A stretch of 15,162 nucleotides of DNA from an uncultured Bacilli bacterium (GCA_934122215.1 CAKOWF010000026.1:1-15162); one strand, 5' to 3'; positions 7,374-14,738 are shown, counted from the stretch's first letter. Notes: a model not told the origin generated them from the sequence alone. Program-made: numbers and translations.

Positions 7374-8129
7374 ATGAATTATGAAATAAAAGGTGGTAGT
7401 TTCCCAATTGTTGAATGTACATTAAATCAAGGAGAAAAAATGATTACTCAAAGTGGTTCAATGTGTTGGATGGATGCTACGATATCAATGGATACAACAT
7501 CAAATGGTGGAGTAAAAAAAGTTTTAAGTAGAGCTTTATCAAATGAAAGTTTATTTCAAAATGTATATACATCAAATCAAAATGGTTCAAAAATTTCTTT
7601 TGGAACTTCTGTTCCAGGATCTATAATGGCTGTTAAGATAGAAGAAGGTCAAAGTATAATTTGTCAAAAGTCAGCATTCTTATCAGCTTATGGTAATATT
7701 GAATTATCAATTCATTTCAATAAAAAAATAGGTGTTGGATTATTTGGTGGAGAAGGATTTATAATGCAAAAAATTACAGGTAATGGTATTGTATTTTTAG
7801 AAATTGATGGATCTAGTATGCAATATGATTTACAGGCAGGTCAACAAATGATTTTGAGTACAGGATATTTAGTTTCTATGAGCGAATCATGTACTCTTGA
7901 TGTTCAAACTGTAAAAGGTATTAAAAACATATTTCTAGGTGGAGAAGGTATTTTTAATACTGTTATAACTGGTCCAGGAAGAGTTATAACTCAAACTATG
8001 CCCCTAGCACGTCTAGCTGATAGTATTATTCCTTTTATACCATCAGCACCTTCAACTCCAACATCAAATGATTCTAATATTGAAAATGTAGCAAATGCTG
8101 CTGGATCAATATTTAAAATATTTAAATAA
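7374..8129 (+). CDS. AIM24 family protein (TIGR00266-type)
   Basis: The product has 251 residues with no signal peptide, beginning MNYEIKGGSFPIVEC as in this family. The two characteristic glycine motifs are seen: GLFGGEGFIMQKITG (122-136) and FLGGEGIFNTVITGPG (187-202), followed by VITQTMP. The fold expected is a beta-helix-like double repeat. The eukaryotic relative Aim24 is a mitochondrial inner-membrane organiser; bacterial members are of unknown function and probably peripheral to the membrane. A Pro/Ser/Asn linker and a short hydrophobic-amphipathic tail (about 236-251, AAGSIFKIFK) could aid membrane contact. It lies between the TMEM43 gene (five bases upstream) and the prepilin-like gene (12 bases downstream). 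Confidence 0.9.
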   Translation: MNYEIKGGSFPIVECTLNQGEKMITQSGSMCWMDATISMDTTSNGGVKKVLSRALSNESLFQNVYTSNQNGSKISFGTSVPGSIMAVKIEEGQSIICQKSAFLSAYGNIELSIHFNKKIGVGLFGGEGFIMQKITGNGIVFLEIDGSSMQYDLQAGQQMILSTGYLVSMSESCTLDVQTVKGIKNIFLGGEGIFNTVITGPGRVITQTMPLARLADSIIPFIPSAPSTPTSNDSNIENVANAAGSIFKIFK

Positions 8130-8141
8130 GAGGTGATAAAA

Positions 8142-9101
8142 ATGAATAAAAAAGGATTTACTCTTATAGAGTTACTAGCAGTAATAGTAATACTTGCTAT
8201 TATAGCTTTAATTGCAACACCAATGATATTAGGTGTAATAGAAAATGCTAGAAAAGGGTCAAAAGAATCAAGTGCATATGGATATTTAGATGCAATAGAA
8301 AAATATCAAGCAACAGCACAATTAGAAGGAAAAAGTGATGAATTAGTAAATGCTTTATCACAAGATAATATATCAGTTACTGTAGCATCTATAAATGGTA
8401 AAATAACTATTAAAGGTGAAAAACCAAGTATGGGTTATGTAACATTTAATAATAGTACAATAGTTGATTATCAATTACAATATGATGACTATTTAGTTAA
8501 ATACAATTCAGAAACAAAAAAACCTGAAGCAAGAAAAGGGCAATATGAAGGTATGGGATTTGCTGTACCACCAGTTGTATCAATAGATGGTATATCATAT
8601 CATGTAATTAAAACATATTTAAGTTCAGAAGATTCATTAGTGTTATTAAGAGATGAATCATTAGGAGAAATGCTATTTGATGTAAAAGATGGTGCTGATT
8701 TTGATAGCTCATCATTAAAAACATACTTAAATACAACATATAAAGAAACATTTGGAGAAAAAGCAAAATATATCAAAGAAATAACATTGTTAGATTTTGG
8801 TATAAATCCTGATTCATTTGGTCCAGTTGATATGAGTCAAAGCTTTCCAGAAGGTTCATATTTAGCTTTATACAAAGAGGACCCTTCAATGTTTAGTTCT
8901 AGATTATGGACTAAAACTAAAATTGGAAATAGTGTAATTGTAGGTTCAATAGATAGTAATGGTACAACTCTTTTTGAAGCAATTGGATATTCTAATTCAT
9001 CATATGATATTTCTCTTGCTTATGGTAGTTCAACAGATACTAATGGCAAAGCTTCAGTAAGACCAGTAATCATAGCTTCAATTGATATCCTTAATGGATA
9101 A
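8142..9101 (+). CDS. prepilin-type protein with DUF6273-like C-terminal domain
   Basis: I chose ATG 8142 (319 residues) because AGGTG at 8131-8135 precedes it and the protein then starts MNKKGFTLIELL, an archetypal type IV prepilin leader. Cleavage is expected between G5 and F6, leaving Glu at mature position 5, and the hydrophobic helix runs to about residue 31. After the helical stalk come a beta-rich middle and a region ending in KASVRPVIIAS (about 300-315). The LKTYLNTTYKETF and RLWTKTKIG segments resemble DUF6273 domains found on surface proteins. No pilus ATPase, platform protein or prepilin peptidase is visible in the window, so assembly must depend on genes elsewhere. It is last in the operon and followed at once by a terminator. 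The prepilin part is certain; the C-terminal family is tentative. Confidence 0.85.
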   Translation: MNKKGFTLIELLAVIVILAIIALIATPMILGVIENARKGSKESSAYGYLDAIEKYQATAQLEGKSDELVNALSQDNISVTVASINGKITIKGEKPSMGYVTFNNSTIVDYQLQYDDYLVKYNSETKKPEARKGQYEGMGFAVPPVVSIDGISYHVIKTYLSSEDSLVLLRDESLGEMLFDVKDGADFDSSSLKTYLNTTYKETFGEKAKYIKEITLLDFGINPDSFGPVDMSQSFPEGSYLALYKEDPSMFSSRLWTKTKIGNSVIVGSIDSNGTTLFEAIGYSNSSYDISLAYGSSTDTNGKASVRPVIIASIDILNG

Positions 9102-9125
9102 ATAGTAGATTAACTACTATTTTTT
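9100..9125 (+). terminator. intrinsic terminator of the envelope operon
   Basis: A perfect 9-bp stem pairs AAATAGTAG (9100-9108) with CTACTATTT (9114-9122) around a five-base loop, ending in a T-run to 9125. It starts within the stop codon of the prepilin-like gene and separates the operon from the zinc-ribbon pair that follows. Confidence 0.8.
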
Positions 9126-9223
9126 CATATATTAAAAAAAATAACATAAATTTAACTAGACAGTATTATTTTTATTTACTTCTTTATTATTTTATGGTAT
9201 TTTAAATAGGAGGAGGAAGATAT

Positions 9224-10447
9224 ATGTTTTGTGGTGAATGTGGAACTAAAAACAAAAATGGTGCTCAATTTTGTGAAAATTGTGGTGCAAAAATGAAAGT
9301 AGAAAAAGTAACTACTAAAAAAACTGAAGTAAAAGAAAAACAACCTATGTCAAAGAAAACAAAAATGATTTTAGCTATAGTTGGAGTAGTAGCAGTAATT
9401 ATAATAGGTCTATGTATCTATTTAAGTACTTTAACTAATCCAAAAAATATAGCAGAAAAATTATTTAATGCAACAACTAATTATGATTTTGATGCTATTT
9501 ATGAATTCTTAGATGTAGAAAAAAGTGATTTTACAACAAAAGAAATGTTTATAAACATTATGTCAAAAGAAGCAGAAGACTCAGAAAAACCTGTAATAGT
9601 AAATTACACAGTTTCAAATCCAATTATTTCTGCAGATCAAATGACAGCAACTGTAACAGTTACTTATCTAGAAAAAGATTCAAGTAATTCAAGTACTTTT
9701 GATGTAAAATTAGTAAAAGCAAAAGATAAAAAATGGTTATTCTTTGATAACTGGAAAGTTGTTATGAGTGGAATGGAAATGGCTCATGACTTTGAAATTC
9801 AAGTTGCTAAAGGATCAAAAGTAACAGTAGAAGGAATTGAAATAGGAGAACAATACTTAGATAAAGACTCATCTACTGAACAAATGGATGTTTATAAAAT
9901 GCCAGCAATGTTTGAAGCATATTATGGTATATCAATAGAATTACCAATGGGAATTAAAAAAGAAGATAAAATGAGAGTAAGAGACGAAAGTTACTATAAA
10001 TATAGATTATCAGTAAGTGACTTATCAGACTCAGATAAATCAAAATTTATTAGTACAGCAAAAAGTAGTCTAGGAACTTTATACAATGGTGTAAAAGATC
10101 AAAAATCATTCGATGATATCAAATCTTCATTCGAATATGAAGGTGCTGACTTATCAGATTTAAAGAGTGATTATGAAATATTAGTAAAAAATATTGGTAC
10201 ATCATTAACTTCAATTAATTTCACAGATATAACATTAAGTGATATATCAGTAAAATCAAATGGAAATATTGAATTATATTTAAAAGCAAAATATAATTAT
10301 ACAGTTACATACGAAAGTAGTGGAGAAACAAAAACACATGATAGTAATGACTATGATTATTTATATTTAACATATGCATACGTTAATGGTGAATATAAAT
10401 TAGTAGATACATCAAGTTTAAATACATATTTTTCAAAATATTATTAG
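9224..10447 (+). CDS. zinc-ribbon single-pass membrane protein, TcaA-like
   Basis: This 407-residue protein starts MFCGECG, forming a zinc ribbon with C3, C6, C17 and C20. A Lys-rich spacer leads to one membrane helix (about 48-66). The large C-terminal part should lie outside the cell. It begins with a helical NTF2-like region (NIAEKLFNATTNYDFDAIYE, then beta strands to DNWKVV), followed by a KVTVEGIEIGEQYL strand pair resembling the second domain of TcaA-type proteins. The last third is another beta-rich domain with a YDYLYLTYAYVNGEYKLVD ending. TcaA-type proteins link envelope stress to the cell wall in staphylococci; equivalence here is only architectural. The start follows a strong AGGAGGAGG (9208-9216). 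It is followed by another zinc-ribbon gene after 16 bases. Confidence 0.8.
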   Translation: MFCGECGTKNKNGAQFCENCGAKMKVEKVTTKKTEVKEKQPMSKKTKMILAIVGVVAVIIIGLCIYLSTLTNPKNIAEKLFNATTNYDFDAIYEFLDVEKSDFTTKEMFINIMSKEAEDSEKPVIVNYTVSNPIISADQMTATVTVTYLEKDSSNSSTFDVKLVKAKDKKWLFFDNWKVVMSGMEMAHDFEIQVAKGSKVTVEGIEIGEQYLDKDSSTEQMDVYKMPAMFEAYYGISIELPMGIKKEDKMRVRDESYYKYRLSVSDLSDSDKSKFISTAKSSLGTLYNGVKDQKSFDDIKSSFEYEGADLSDLKSDYEILVKNIGTSLTSINFTDITLSDISVKSNGNIELYLKAKYNYTVTYESSGETKTHDSNDYDYLYLTYAYVNGEYKLVDTSSLNTYFSKYY

Positions 10448-10463
10448 AAAGTAGGAATAAAAA

Positions 10464-11153
10464 ATGGCAAAATTTTGTACAAATTGTGGAAAAAAATTAG
10501 AAGAAGGCCAAACTTGCGAATGTACTAAAACAGTAGTAGCAAGTAACGGAAATTTATTTAATGAATGTTTAGAAATAGCTAAAAATTTCTTTAAAAAACC
10601 AATTGATACATTAGAAGAAAATGTTGATGAATCAAGATTAACTCATGCACTTATAATGCTTGGTGTTAATGGTATAGCTATGGGCTTATTTATGATGGCA
10701 ATAGCTAAATCAATATACAGTATCATGTTTGCAGGATATGGTTCACTAATGAGTTTAGCAGGAGCTCAAATTAAAATACCATACGTAAAAATTTTCTTTA
10801 TAGCATTTATAGTATCAATTGTTATGGAAGCATTAATTGCTTTATGTAGTTATTTATTATCAGACAAATTATTCAAAGGAAATACAGATATTAAAAAAAT
10901 GATAACTCTATTCGGATTTTCATCAATAATTATGTCAGCAGCAACTATTGTAGCAGCAATATTATCATTCATTAACATCTACATAGCATTATTTGTTTTA
11001 GTAGCAGGTTCAATGCTTAAAACTTATTACAATTATAAGGGATTAGAATTTGCTTGCGAAACAGATATTAACAAATTAGGTTATGTATTAATGCCTTCAG
11101 TATTAGTAGTAAGCATAGTAGTTGGTTACTTATTACCAAAAATAATGATGTAA
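10464..11153 (+). CDS. zinc-ribbon polytopic membrane protein (Yip1/DUF-type)
   Basis: The 229-residue product opens MAKFCTNCGKKLEEG with a compact zinc ribbon (C5, C8, C18, C20). A short amphipathic stretch (NECLEIAKNFFKKPIDTLEE) follows. About five membrane helices can be seen from residue 60 to the end: around 62-83, 107-134, 145-166, 168-185 and 208-227. This layout matches zinc-ribbon proteins with Yip1-like membrane domains that are common in Firmicutes and have no assigned function. AGGAA at 10453-10457 precedes ATG 10464. It is likely cotranscribed with the upstream TcaA-like gene and is ended by a strong terminator, so the two probably work together at the membrane. Confidence 0.75.
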   Translation: MAKFCTNCGKKLEEGQTCECTKTVVASNGNLFNECLEIAKNFFKKPIDTLEENVDESRLTHALIMLGVNGIAMGLFMMAIAKSIYSIMFAGYGSLMSLAGAQIKIPYVKIFFIAFIVSIVMEALIALCSYLLSDKLFKGNTDIKKMITLFGFSSIIMSAATIVAAILSFINIYIALFVLVAGSMLKTYYNYKGLEFACETDINKLGYVLMPSVLVVSIVVGYLLPKIMM

Positions 11154-11179
11154 AAAGAACTTCACAAGTTCTTTTTTTT
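11152..11179 (+). terminator. intrinsic terminator of the zinc-ribbon gene pair
   Basis: AAAAAGAACTT (11152-11162) pairs perfectly with AAGTTCTTTTT (11166-11176) around a three-base CAC loop, and the T-run extends to 11179. The left arm includes two bases of the preceding stop codon. The hairpin also contains the -35 box of the next promoter. Confidence 0.85.
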
Positions 11180-11189
11180 CTAGTATAAT
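11161..11189 (+). promoter_or_regulatory. rnc promoter overlapping a terminator
   Basis: TTCACA (11161-11166, one mismatch to consensus) and a perfect TATAAT (11184-11189) are separated by exactly 17 bases. The -35 lies in the loop and stem of the preceding terminator hairpin. Only 15 bases lie between the -10 box and ATG 11205, so the transcript leader would be about ten bases, beginning near the GGTGAT ribosome binding site. Confidence 0.75.
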
Positions 11190-11204
11190 GATAGTGGTGA
11201 TAAT

Positions 11205-11876
11205 ATGAAAATACTAGATGATATGAATATAAAAACTAATAATTTAGAAATATATGAGGAAGCATTTACACATACTTCATATGCTAATGAACACGGATGT
11301 ATTAGTTATGAGAGATTAGAATATTTGGGAGATGCCATACTAGAATTTATAATGAGTGATTATTTATATAGAAATACAACATATCCTGAAGGAGATATGA
11401 CTAAGATAAGAGCACATTACGTATGTGAAAATGCATTGTATGAATACTCTTTAAATGCTAAATTAAATGAATATTTAAGATTAGGTAATGGAGAAGAGGA
11501 AAATGGTGGAAAATATAGAAAAGCTATAGTAGCAGATATATATGAAGCTTTTATAGGTGCACTATACTTAGATCAAGGAATTGAAATAGCAAAAAAATTT
11601 ATATATGATACAGCAATTCCTTATTTAAAAGAAAATAAATTAGATTTTTATCATGATTATAAATCCAAATTACAAGAATATGTTCAAACAGATAAAAGAT
11701 GTTTAGAATATGTACTTGTAAATGAAGAAGGACCAGCCCATAATAAAACATTTGAAGTAGTAGTAAAAATTGATGACATTATATATGGTAGTGGTAAAGC
11801 ACATAGTAAAAAGGAAGCAGAACAATTAGCGGCTAAAAGTGCATTAGAAAAAAGTGTTATGGAGGAAAATATATGA
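11205..11876 (+). CDS. rnc: ribonuclease III
   Basis: The 223-residue enzyme cleaves double-stranded RNA during rRNA and mRNA processing. The signature YERLEYLGDAIL (35-46) supplies acidic residues E36, E39 and D43. The second acidic pair is D111 and E114 in VADIYEAFIGALYLD, so the catalytic set is complete. A double-stranded RNA-binding domain follows from about 150 (DYKSKLQEYVQ) to about 217, with the AHSKKEAEQLAAKSALE helix at its end. Length is normal. The start ATG 11205 follows GGTGAT at 11196-11201. The gene overlaps the next one by four bases (ATGA). The usual smc/ftsY neighbours seen in many Bacilli are absent here. Confidence 0.96.
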   Translation: MKILDDMNIKTNNLEIYEEAFTHTSYANEHGCISYERLEYLGDAILEFIMSDYLYRNTTYPEGDMTKIRAHYVCENALYEYSLNAKLNEYLRLGNGEEENGGKYRKAIVADIYEAFIGALYLDQGIEIAKKFIYDTAIPYLKENKLDFYHDYKSKLQEYVQTDKRCLEYVLVNEEGPAHNKTFEVVVKIDDIIYGSGKAHSKKEAEQLAAKSALEKSVMEENI

Positions 11877-12301
11877 AATCAAAAATAATGTTAATAATAT
11901 TATCTATAATAAGTGTGGTATCAATATCTTTATTAATATATCAATCAAAAACATATGTCAAAATACCAACAAAATATGAGTGTGAAACTGTAGAACAAGA
12001 AGAAAATAGTGTGAAATCAAAACAAGCTATAATAGTTAATATAAATAAAGATCAATATGTTGAAAGTTATCAAAATAAAGATATAACAATATATTCAGAT
12101 GTAGAACAATATAATTCTATAAAAGAAATTCCAAGTACAGAAGAAGTGACTTATAAATTCAATGATAAAACAATGACTGTAACAGCAGAATATAAATTAA
12201 ATCAAATGATAGACTCAGAAGGAAATTCAACAGAAGTTTGGTATAAAGAATACATAAAAAATGTAGAATTATCAGGTTATACTTGCAAAATTATTAAATA
12301 G
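11873..12301 (+). CDS. membrane-anchored extracytoplasmic protein, possibly YehR/DUF1307-like
   Basis: This 142-residue protein has one hydrophobic helix near the N-terminus (about 5-23) and no lipobox cysteine, so it is probably an uncleaved anchor with the rest outside the cell. Only two cysteines occur, in YECET (residue 36) and in GYTCK (residue 138), placed as if to form a disulfide joining the two ends of a small beta domain. The strand pattern (QAIIVNINKDQYVESYQ, VTYKFNDKTMTVTAEYKL) recalls YehR-type DUF1307 proteins, but I am not certain. The C-terminal LSGYTCK matches the end of the zinc-ribbon/DUF4190 protein at 5219. Translation is coupled to rnc through a four-base overlap, with GGAGGAAAA at 11861-11869. 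Confidence 0.65.
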   Translation: MKSKIMLIILSIISVVSISLLIYQSKTYVKIPTKYECETVEQEENSVKSKQAIIVNINKDQYVESYQNKDITIYSDVEQYNSIKEIPSTEEVTYKFNDKTMTVTAEYKLNQMIDSEGNSTEVWYKEYIKNVELSGYTCKIIK

Positions 12302-12317
12302 AACTTAAAGTTCTTTT
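12300..12317 (+). terminator. weak intrinsic terminator after the rnc pair
   Basis: AGAACT (12300-12305) pairs with AGTTCT (12309-12314) around a three-base loop, followed by TTT. The stem is short and the T-run brief, so some read-through into ftsA is likely. Confidence 0.5.
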
Positions 12318-12337
12318 AATAATAAATAAAAAAATTC

Positions 12338-12366
12338 TTTTCAAGTAACAAAAAATATAGTATAAT
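12338..12366 (+). promoter_or_regulatory. ftsA-ftsZ promoter
   Basis: A perfect -10 TATAAT (12361-12366) lies 17 bases after TTTTCA (12338-12343), which matches four of six -35 positions. The leader to ATG 12393 would be about 20 bases and carries AGGGGATGAT (12380-12389), a good ribosome binding site. Confidence 0.65.
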
Positions 12367-12392
12367 GTTGATAGATTATAGGGGATGATAGT

Positions 12393-13640
12393 ATGAAGCA
12401 AGTTTATACTAGTATTGATATTGGTTCTGATACAGTTAAAGTTGTTGTAGCTGAATTATTCAATAGTAAAATAAATTTACTTGCAGCATCATCAATAAAA
12501 TCTAACGGAATAAAAAAGGGTTTAATCACTGATGCAGAACAAGCAAGTGAATCAATAAAAAAGGCCATTACTTCGGTAGAAGAAATGCTTGGTATTAAAA
12601 TAAAAAAAGTAATAACTTCTATTCCTAGTTATTATACTGATTTTGAAATGATTAAAGGAAGTATAGAAATAGAAAATGAAACTCCAATTGATGGAGATAA
12701 GGTTTCAGAGTTATTAAATGAAGCTATTAAAACAAGCAAAATAAAAGACAAAGTAATGGTAACAACACTTCCAGTTGATTTTATGGTAGATGAAAAATCA
12801 AATATTAAAGATCCAAAAGGAATGACAGGTACAAAATTTAGTACACGAGCAGTTATGATTCATACTGCTAAAAAGAATTTACTTTCAGTTATAAAAATAC
12901 TAGAAAGTCTAGATTTAGAAGTGGTAGATGTATCACTAAATAGTGTTGGAGATATGTATGCTGTTAGAGATAAAGAAATAAAAGAAAAAATAGGAGCTTT
13001 AATTAACATTGGACATGAAACTACTACAGTGTCTTTATACAATAAAGGAATTATTGTAAAAAGTTCAGTAATTGGTATGGGTGGAAAAAATATTGATCAC
13101 GATATTTCATACATTTATAAAGTAAATGAAAAAAATGCATCAAAAATAAAAGAAAAATTTGCGTTAGCTCATAAAAAATATGCAAGCGTAAATGATTATT
13201 ATGAAGTAAAAAATGAATCAGGTGAAACAATCAAAATAAATCAATTTGAAGTTTCAGAAGTAGTTATGGCAAGATTAGAAGAAATATTAGTAACAGCTAG
13301 AAAAGAAATTAATATGCTAACAAAACATGATGTTGATTATATATTAATTACAGGTGGGACTAGTAGTATGACTAATTTTGATTTAATTGCTAAAGAAGTA
13401 TTAGGCAATGATACAAAAATTGGTGAAATAAAATTGATTGGATTAAGACATAATAGATATTCATCTGCTATAGGTAATATAGTATATTTCATAAGTAAAT
13501 TAAAACTAAAAGGAAAAAATTATTCGATGATAAGCAAAGATGATTCTCAAATACTATCTACAAGTAAAAAAAGTTTAATACCTGAAAATTCAATGTTAGG
13601 TAAAGTATTTGGATGCTTCTTCGATGACAAGGAGGACTAA
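12393..13640 (+). CDS. ftsA: cell division protein FtsA
   Basis: FtsA is the actin-like protein that tethers FtsZ filaments to the membrane. The 415-residue sequence has the phosphate-1 motif SIDIGSDTVKVVVAEL (7-22), a GIKKGLITDAEQASESIKKA segment (39-58) and the SHS2/1C region with VITSIPSYYTDF (73-84). Phosphate-2 is INIGHETTTVSLYNKG (204-219) and the adenosine motif is ILITGGTSSM (317-326). The C-terminal MLGKVFGCFF (401-410) is the expected amphipathic membrane-targeting helix, preceded by a short variable linker. No insertion or loss is seen. ftsZ begins two bases after the stop, with AAGGAGG (13629-13635) inside the ftsA end, so the two are one transcriptional and probably translational unit. 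Confidence 0.95.
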   Translation: MKQVYTSIDIGSDTVKVVVAELFNSKINLLAASSIKSNGIKKGLITDAEQASESIKKAITSVEEMLGIKIKKVITSIPSYYTDFEMIKGSIEIENETPIDGDKVSELLNEAIKTSKIKDKVMVTTLPVDFMVDEKSNIKDPKGMTGTKFSTRAVMIHTAKKNLLSVIKILESLDLEVVDVSLNSVGDMYAVRDKEIKEKIGALINIGHETTTVSLYNKGIIVKSSVIGMGGKNIDHDISYIYKVNEKNASKIKEKFALAHKKYASVNDYYEVKNESGETIKINQFEVSEVVMARLEEILVTARKEINMLTKHDVDYILITGGTSSMTNFDLIAKEVLGNDTKIGEIKLIGLRHNRYSSAIGNIVYFISKLKLKGKNYSMISKDDSQILSTSKKSLIPENSMLGKVFGCFFDDKED

Positions 13641-13642
13641 AA

Positions 13643-14710
13643 ATGTTAGGATTAGATATAGATCAATTAGCAAAGATTAAAGTAATAGGTGTCGGTGGAG
13701 GCGGAAATAATGCTGTAAACCGTATGATTGAATCAGGTGTAAAAGGCGTAGATTTTATAGTAGCAAATACTGATTTACAAGTTTTAAATACTTCAAAAGC
13801 ACCAATTAAAATACAAATAGGTGTAGAGTTAACTAGTGGTTTAGGAGCTGGTGGAAAACCTGAAATTGGTAAAGAATCAGCACTTGAATCAAAATCAGAA
13901 ATAGAAGCTGCTTTAGAAGGAGCAGATATGGTATTTATTACTTGTGGTATGGGTGGAGGAACTGGTACAGGTGCAGCTCCAGTTATAGCCGATATAGCTC
14001 AATCTATGGGAGCTTTAACAGTAGGTATTGTAACAAAACCATTCTCATTTGAAGGTAAAAAAAGAATGGACAATGCTTTATCTGGTATAGAAGAATTAAA
14101 AAAACATGTAGATACTTTAATCGTTATTCCAAATGATAAATTAAGAGAAATTATTGATAAATCAACTCCATTATTAGAATCTTTTAAAGAAGTTGATAAC
14201 GTACTTAGAAGAGGTGTTCAATCTATTTCAGATTTGATTGCTGTAGCTGGTTTAATTAACTTAGACTTTGCTGATGTAAAAGCAGTTATGGAAAAAAGAG
14301 GAAATGCACTTATTGGTATAGGTATGGGTATTGGTGAAGGAAGAGCTACAGAAGCAGCTAAACAAGCTGTATCTTCACCACTTCTAGAAACAAGTATTAG
14401 TGGAGCAACAGATGCTATTATCAATGTAACAGGTGGCGCTAATTTAACTCTATTTGAAGTAGAAGAAGCAGCAGAAGTAATTAGACAAAGTGCAAATACT
14501 GATATAAACACAATATTTGGTGCTGTTATTAATGAAAATTTAACAGATGAAATAATTGTTACAGTAATTGCTACTGGATTTGAAGAAGGAGTAAAAGAAC
14601 AATCAAATAGTTCATTTGTATCAAGATTAGATAAAAAAATGAATGATGATGCAGACGATGATGATGACGATTCTGATTTACCTCCAATATTAAGAAAAAG
14701 AGTATTCTAA
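13643..14710 (+). CDS. ftsZ: cell division protein FtsZ
   Basis: This is the tubulin-like GTPase that forms the division ring. Within its 355 residues the N-terminal nucleotide motif is VIGVGGGGNNAVNRM (14-28), the tubulin signature GGGTGTG is at 104-110, and the T7 synergy loop NLDFADV (206-212) supplies D208 and D211. The GTPase core ends near 315. The C-terminal linker is very short (about 316-344) and turns into a run of aspartates (335-343, interrupted by A337). The conserved C-terminal peptide DLPPILRKRVF follows, where FtsA binds. All catalytic features are present, so the protein should be functional; the acidic, short linker is the only oddity. It is followed by a strong terminator. 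Confidence 0.98.
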   Translation: MLGLDIDQLAKIKVIGVGGGGNNAVNRMIESGVKGVDFIVANTDLQVLNTSKAPIKIQIGVELTSGLGAGGKPEIGKESALESKSEIEAALEGADMVFITCGMGGGTGTGAAPVIADIAQSMGALTVGIVTKPFSFEGKKRMDNALSGIEELKKHVDTLIVIPNDKLREIIDKSTPLLESFKEVDNVLRRGVQSISDLIAVAGLINLDFADVKAVMEKRGNALIGIGMGIGEGRATEAAKQAVSSPLLETSISGATDAIINVTGGANLTLFEVEEAAEVIRQSANTDINTIFGAVINENLTDEIIVTVIATGFEEGVKEQSNSSFVSRLDKKMNDDADDDDDDSDLPPILRKRVF

Positions 14711-14738
14711 AATACAGTTAAAAACTGTATTTTTTTTT
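14709..14738 (+). terminator. intrinsic terminator of ftsA-ftsZ
   Basis: AAAATACAGTT (14709-14719) pairs perfectly with AACTGTATTTT (14723-14733) around an AAA loop, and the T-run continues to 14738. The left arm starts in the ftsZ stop codon. Confidence 0.9.

Noticed and set aside
9175..9203. Promoter for the TcaA-like gene: TTTACT, 17 bases, TATTTT with an upstream TG
   Set aside because: The predicted start near 9210 would fall inside the ribosome binding site (9208-9216), so the position is unlikely; no better candidate was found in 9126-9207.
14218..14511. Minus-strand open frame opposite ftsZ
   Set aside because: It is antisense to a highly conserved ftsZ core; long shadow frames are expected there.
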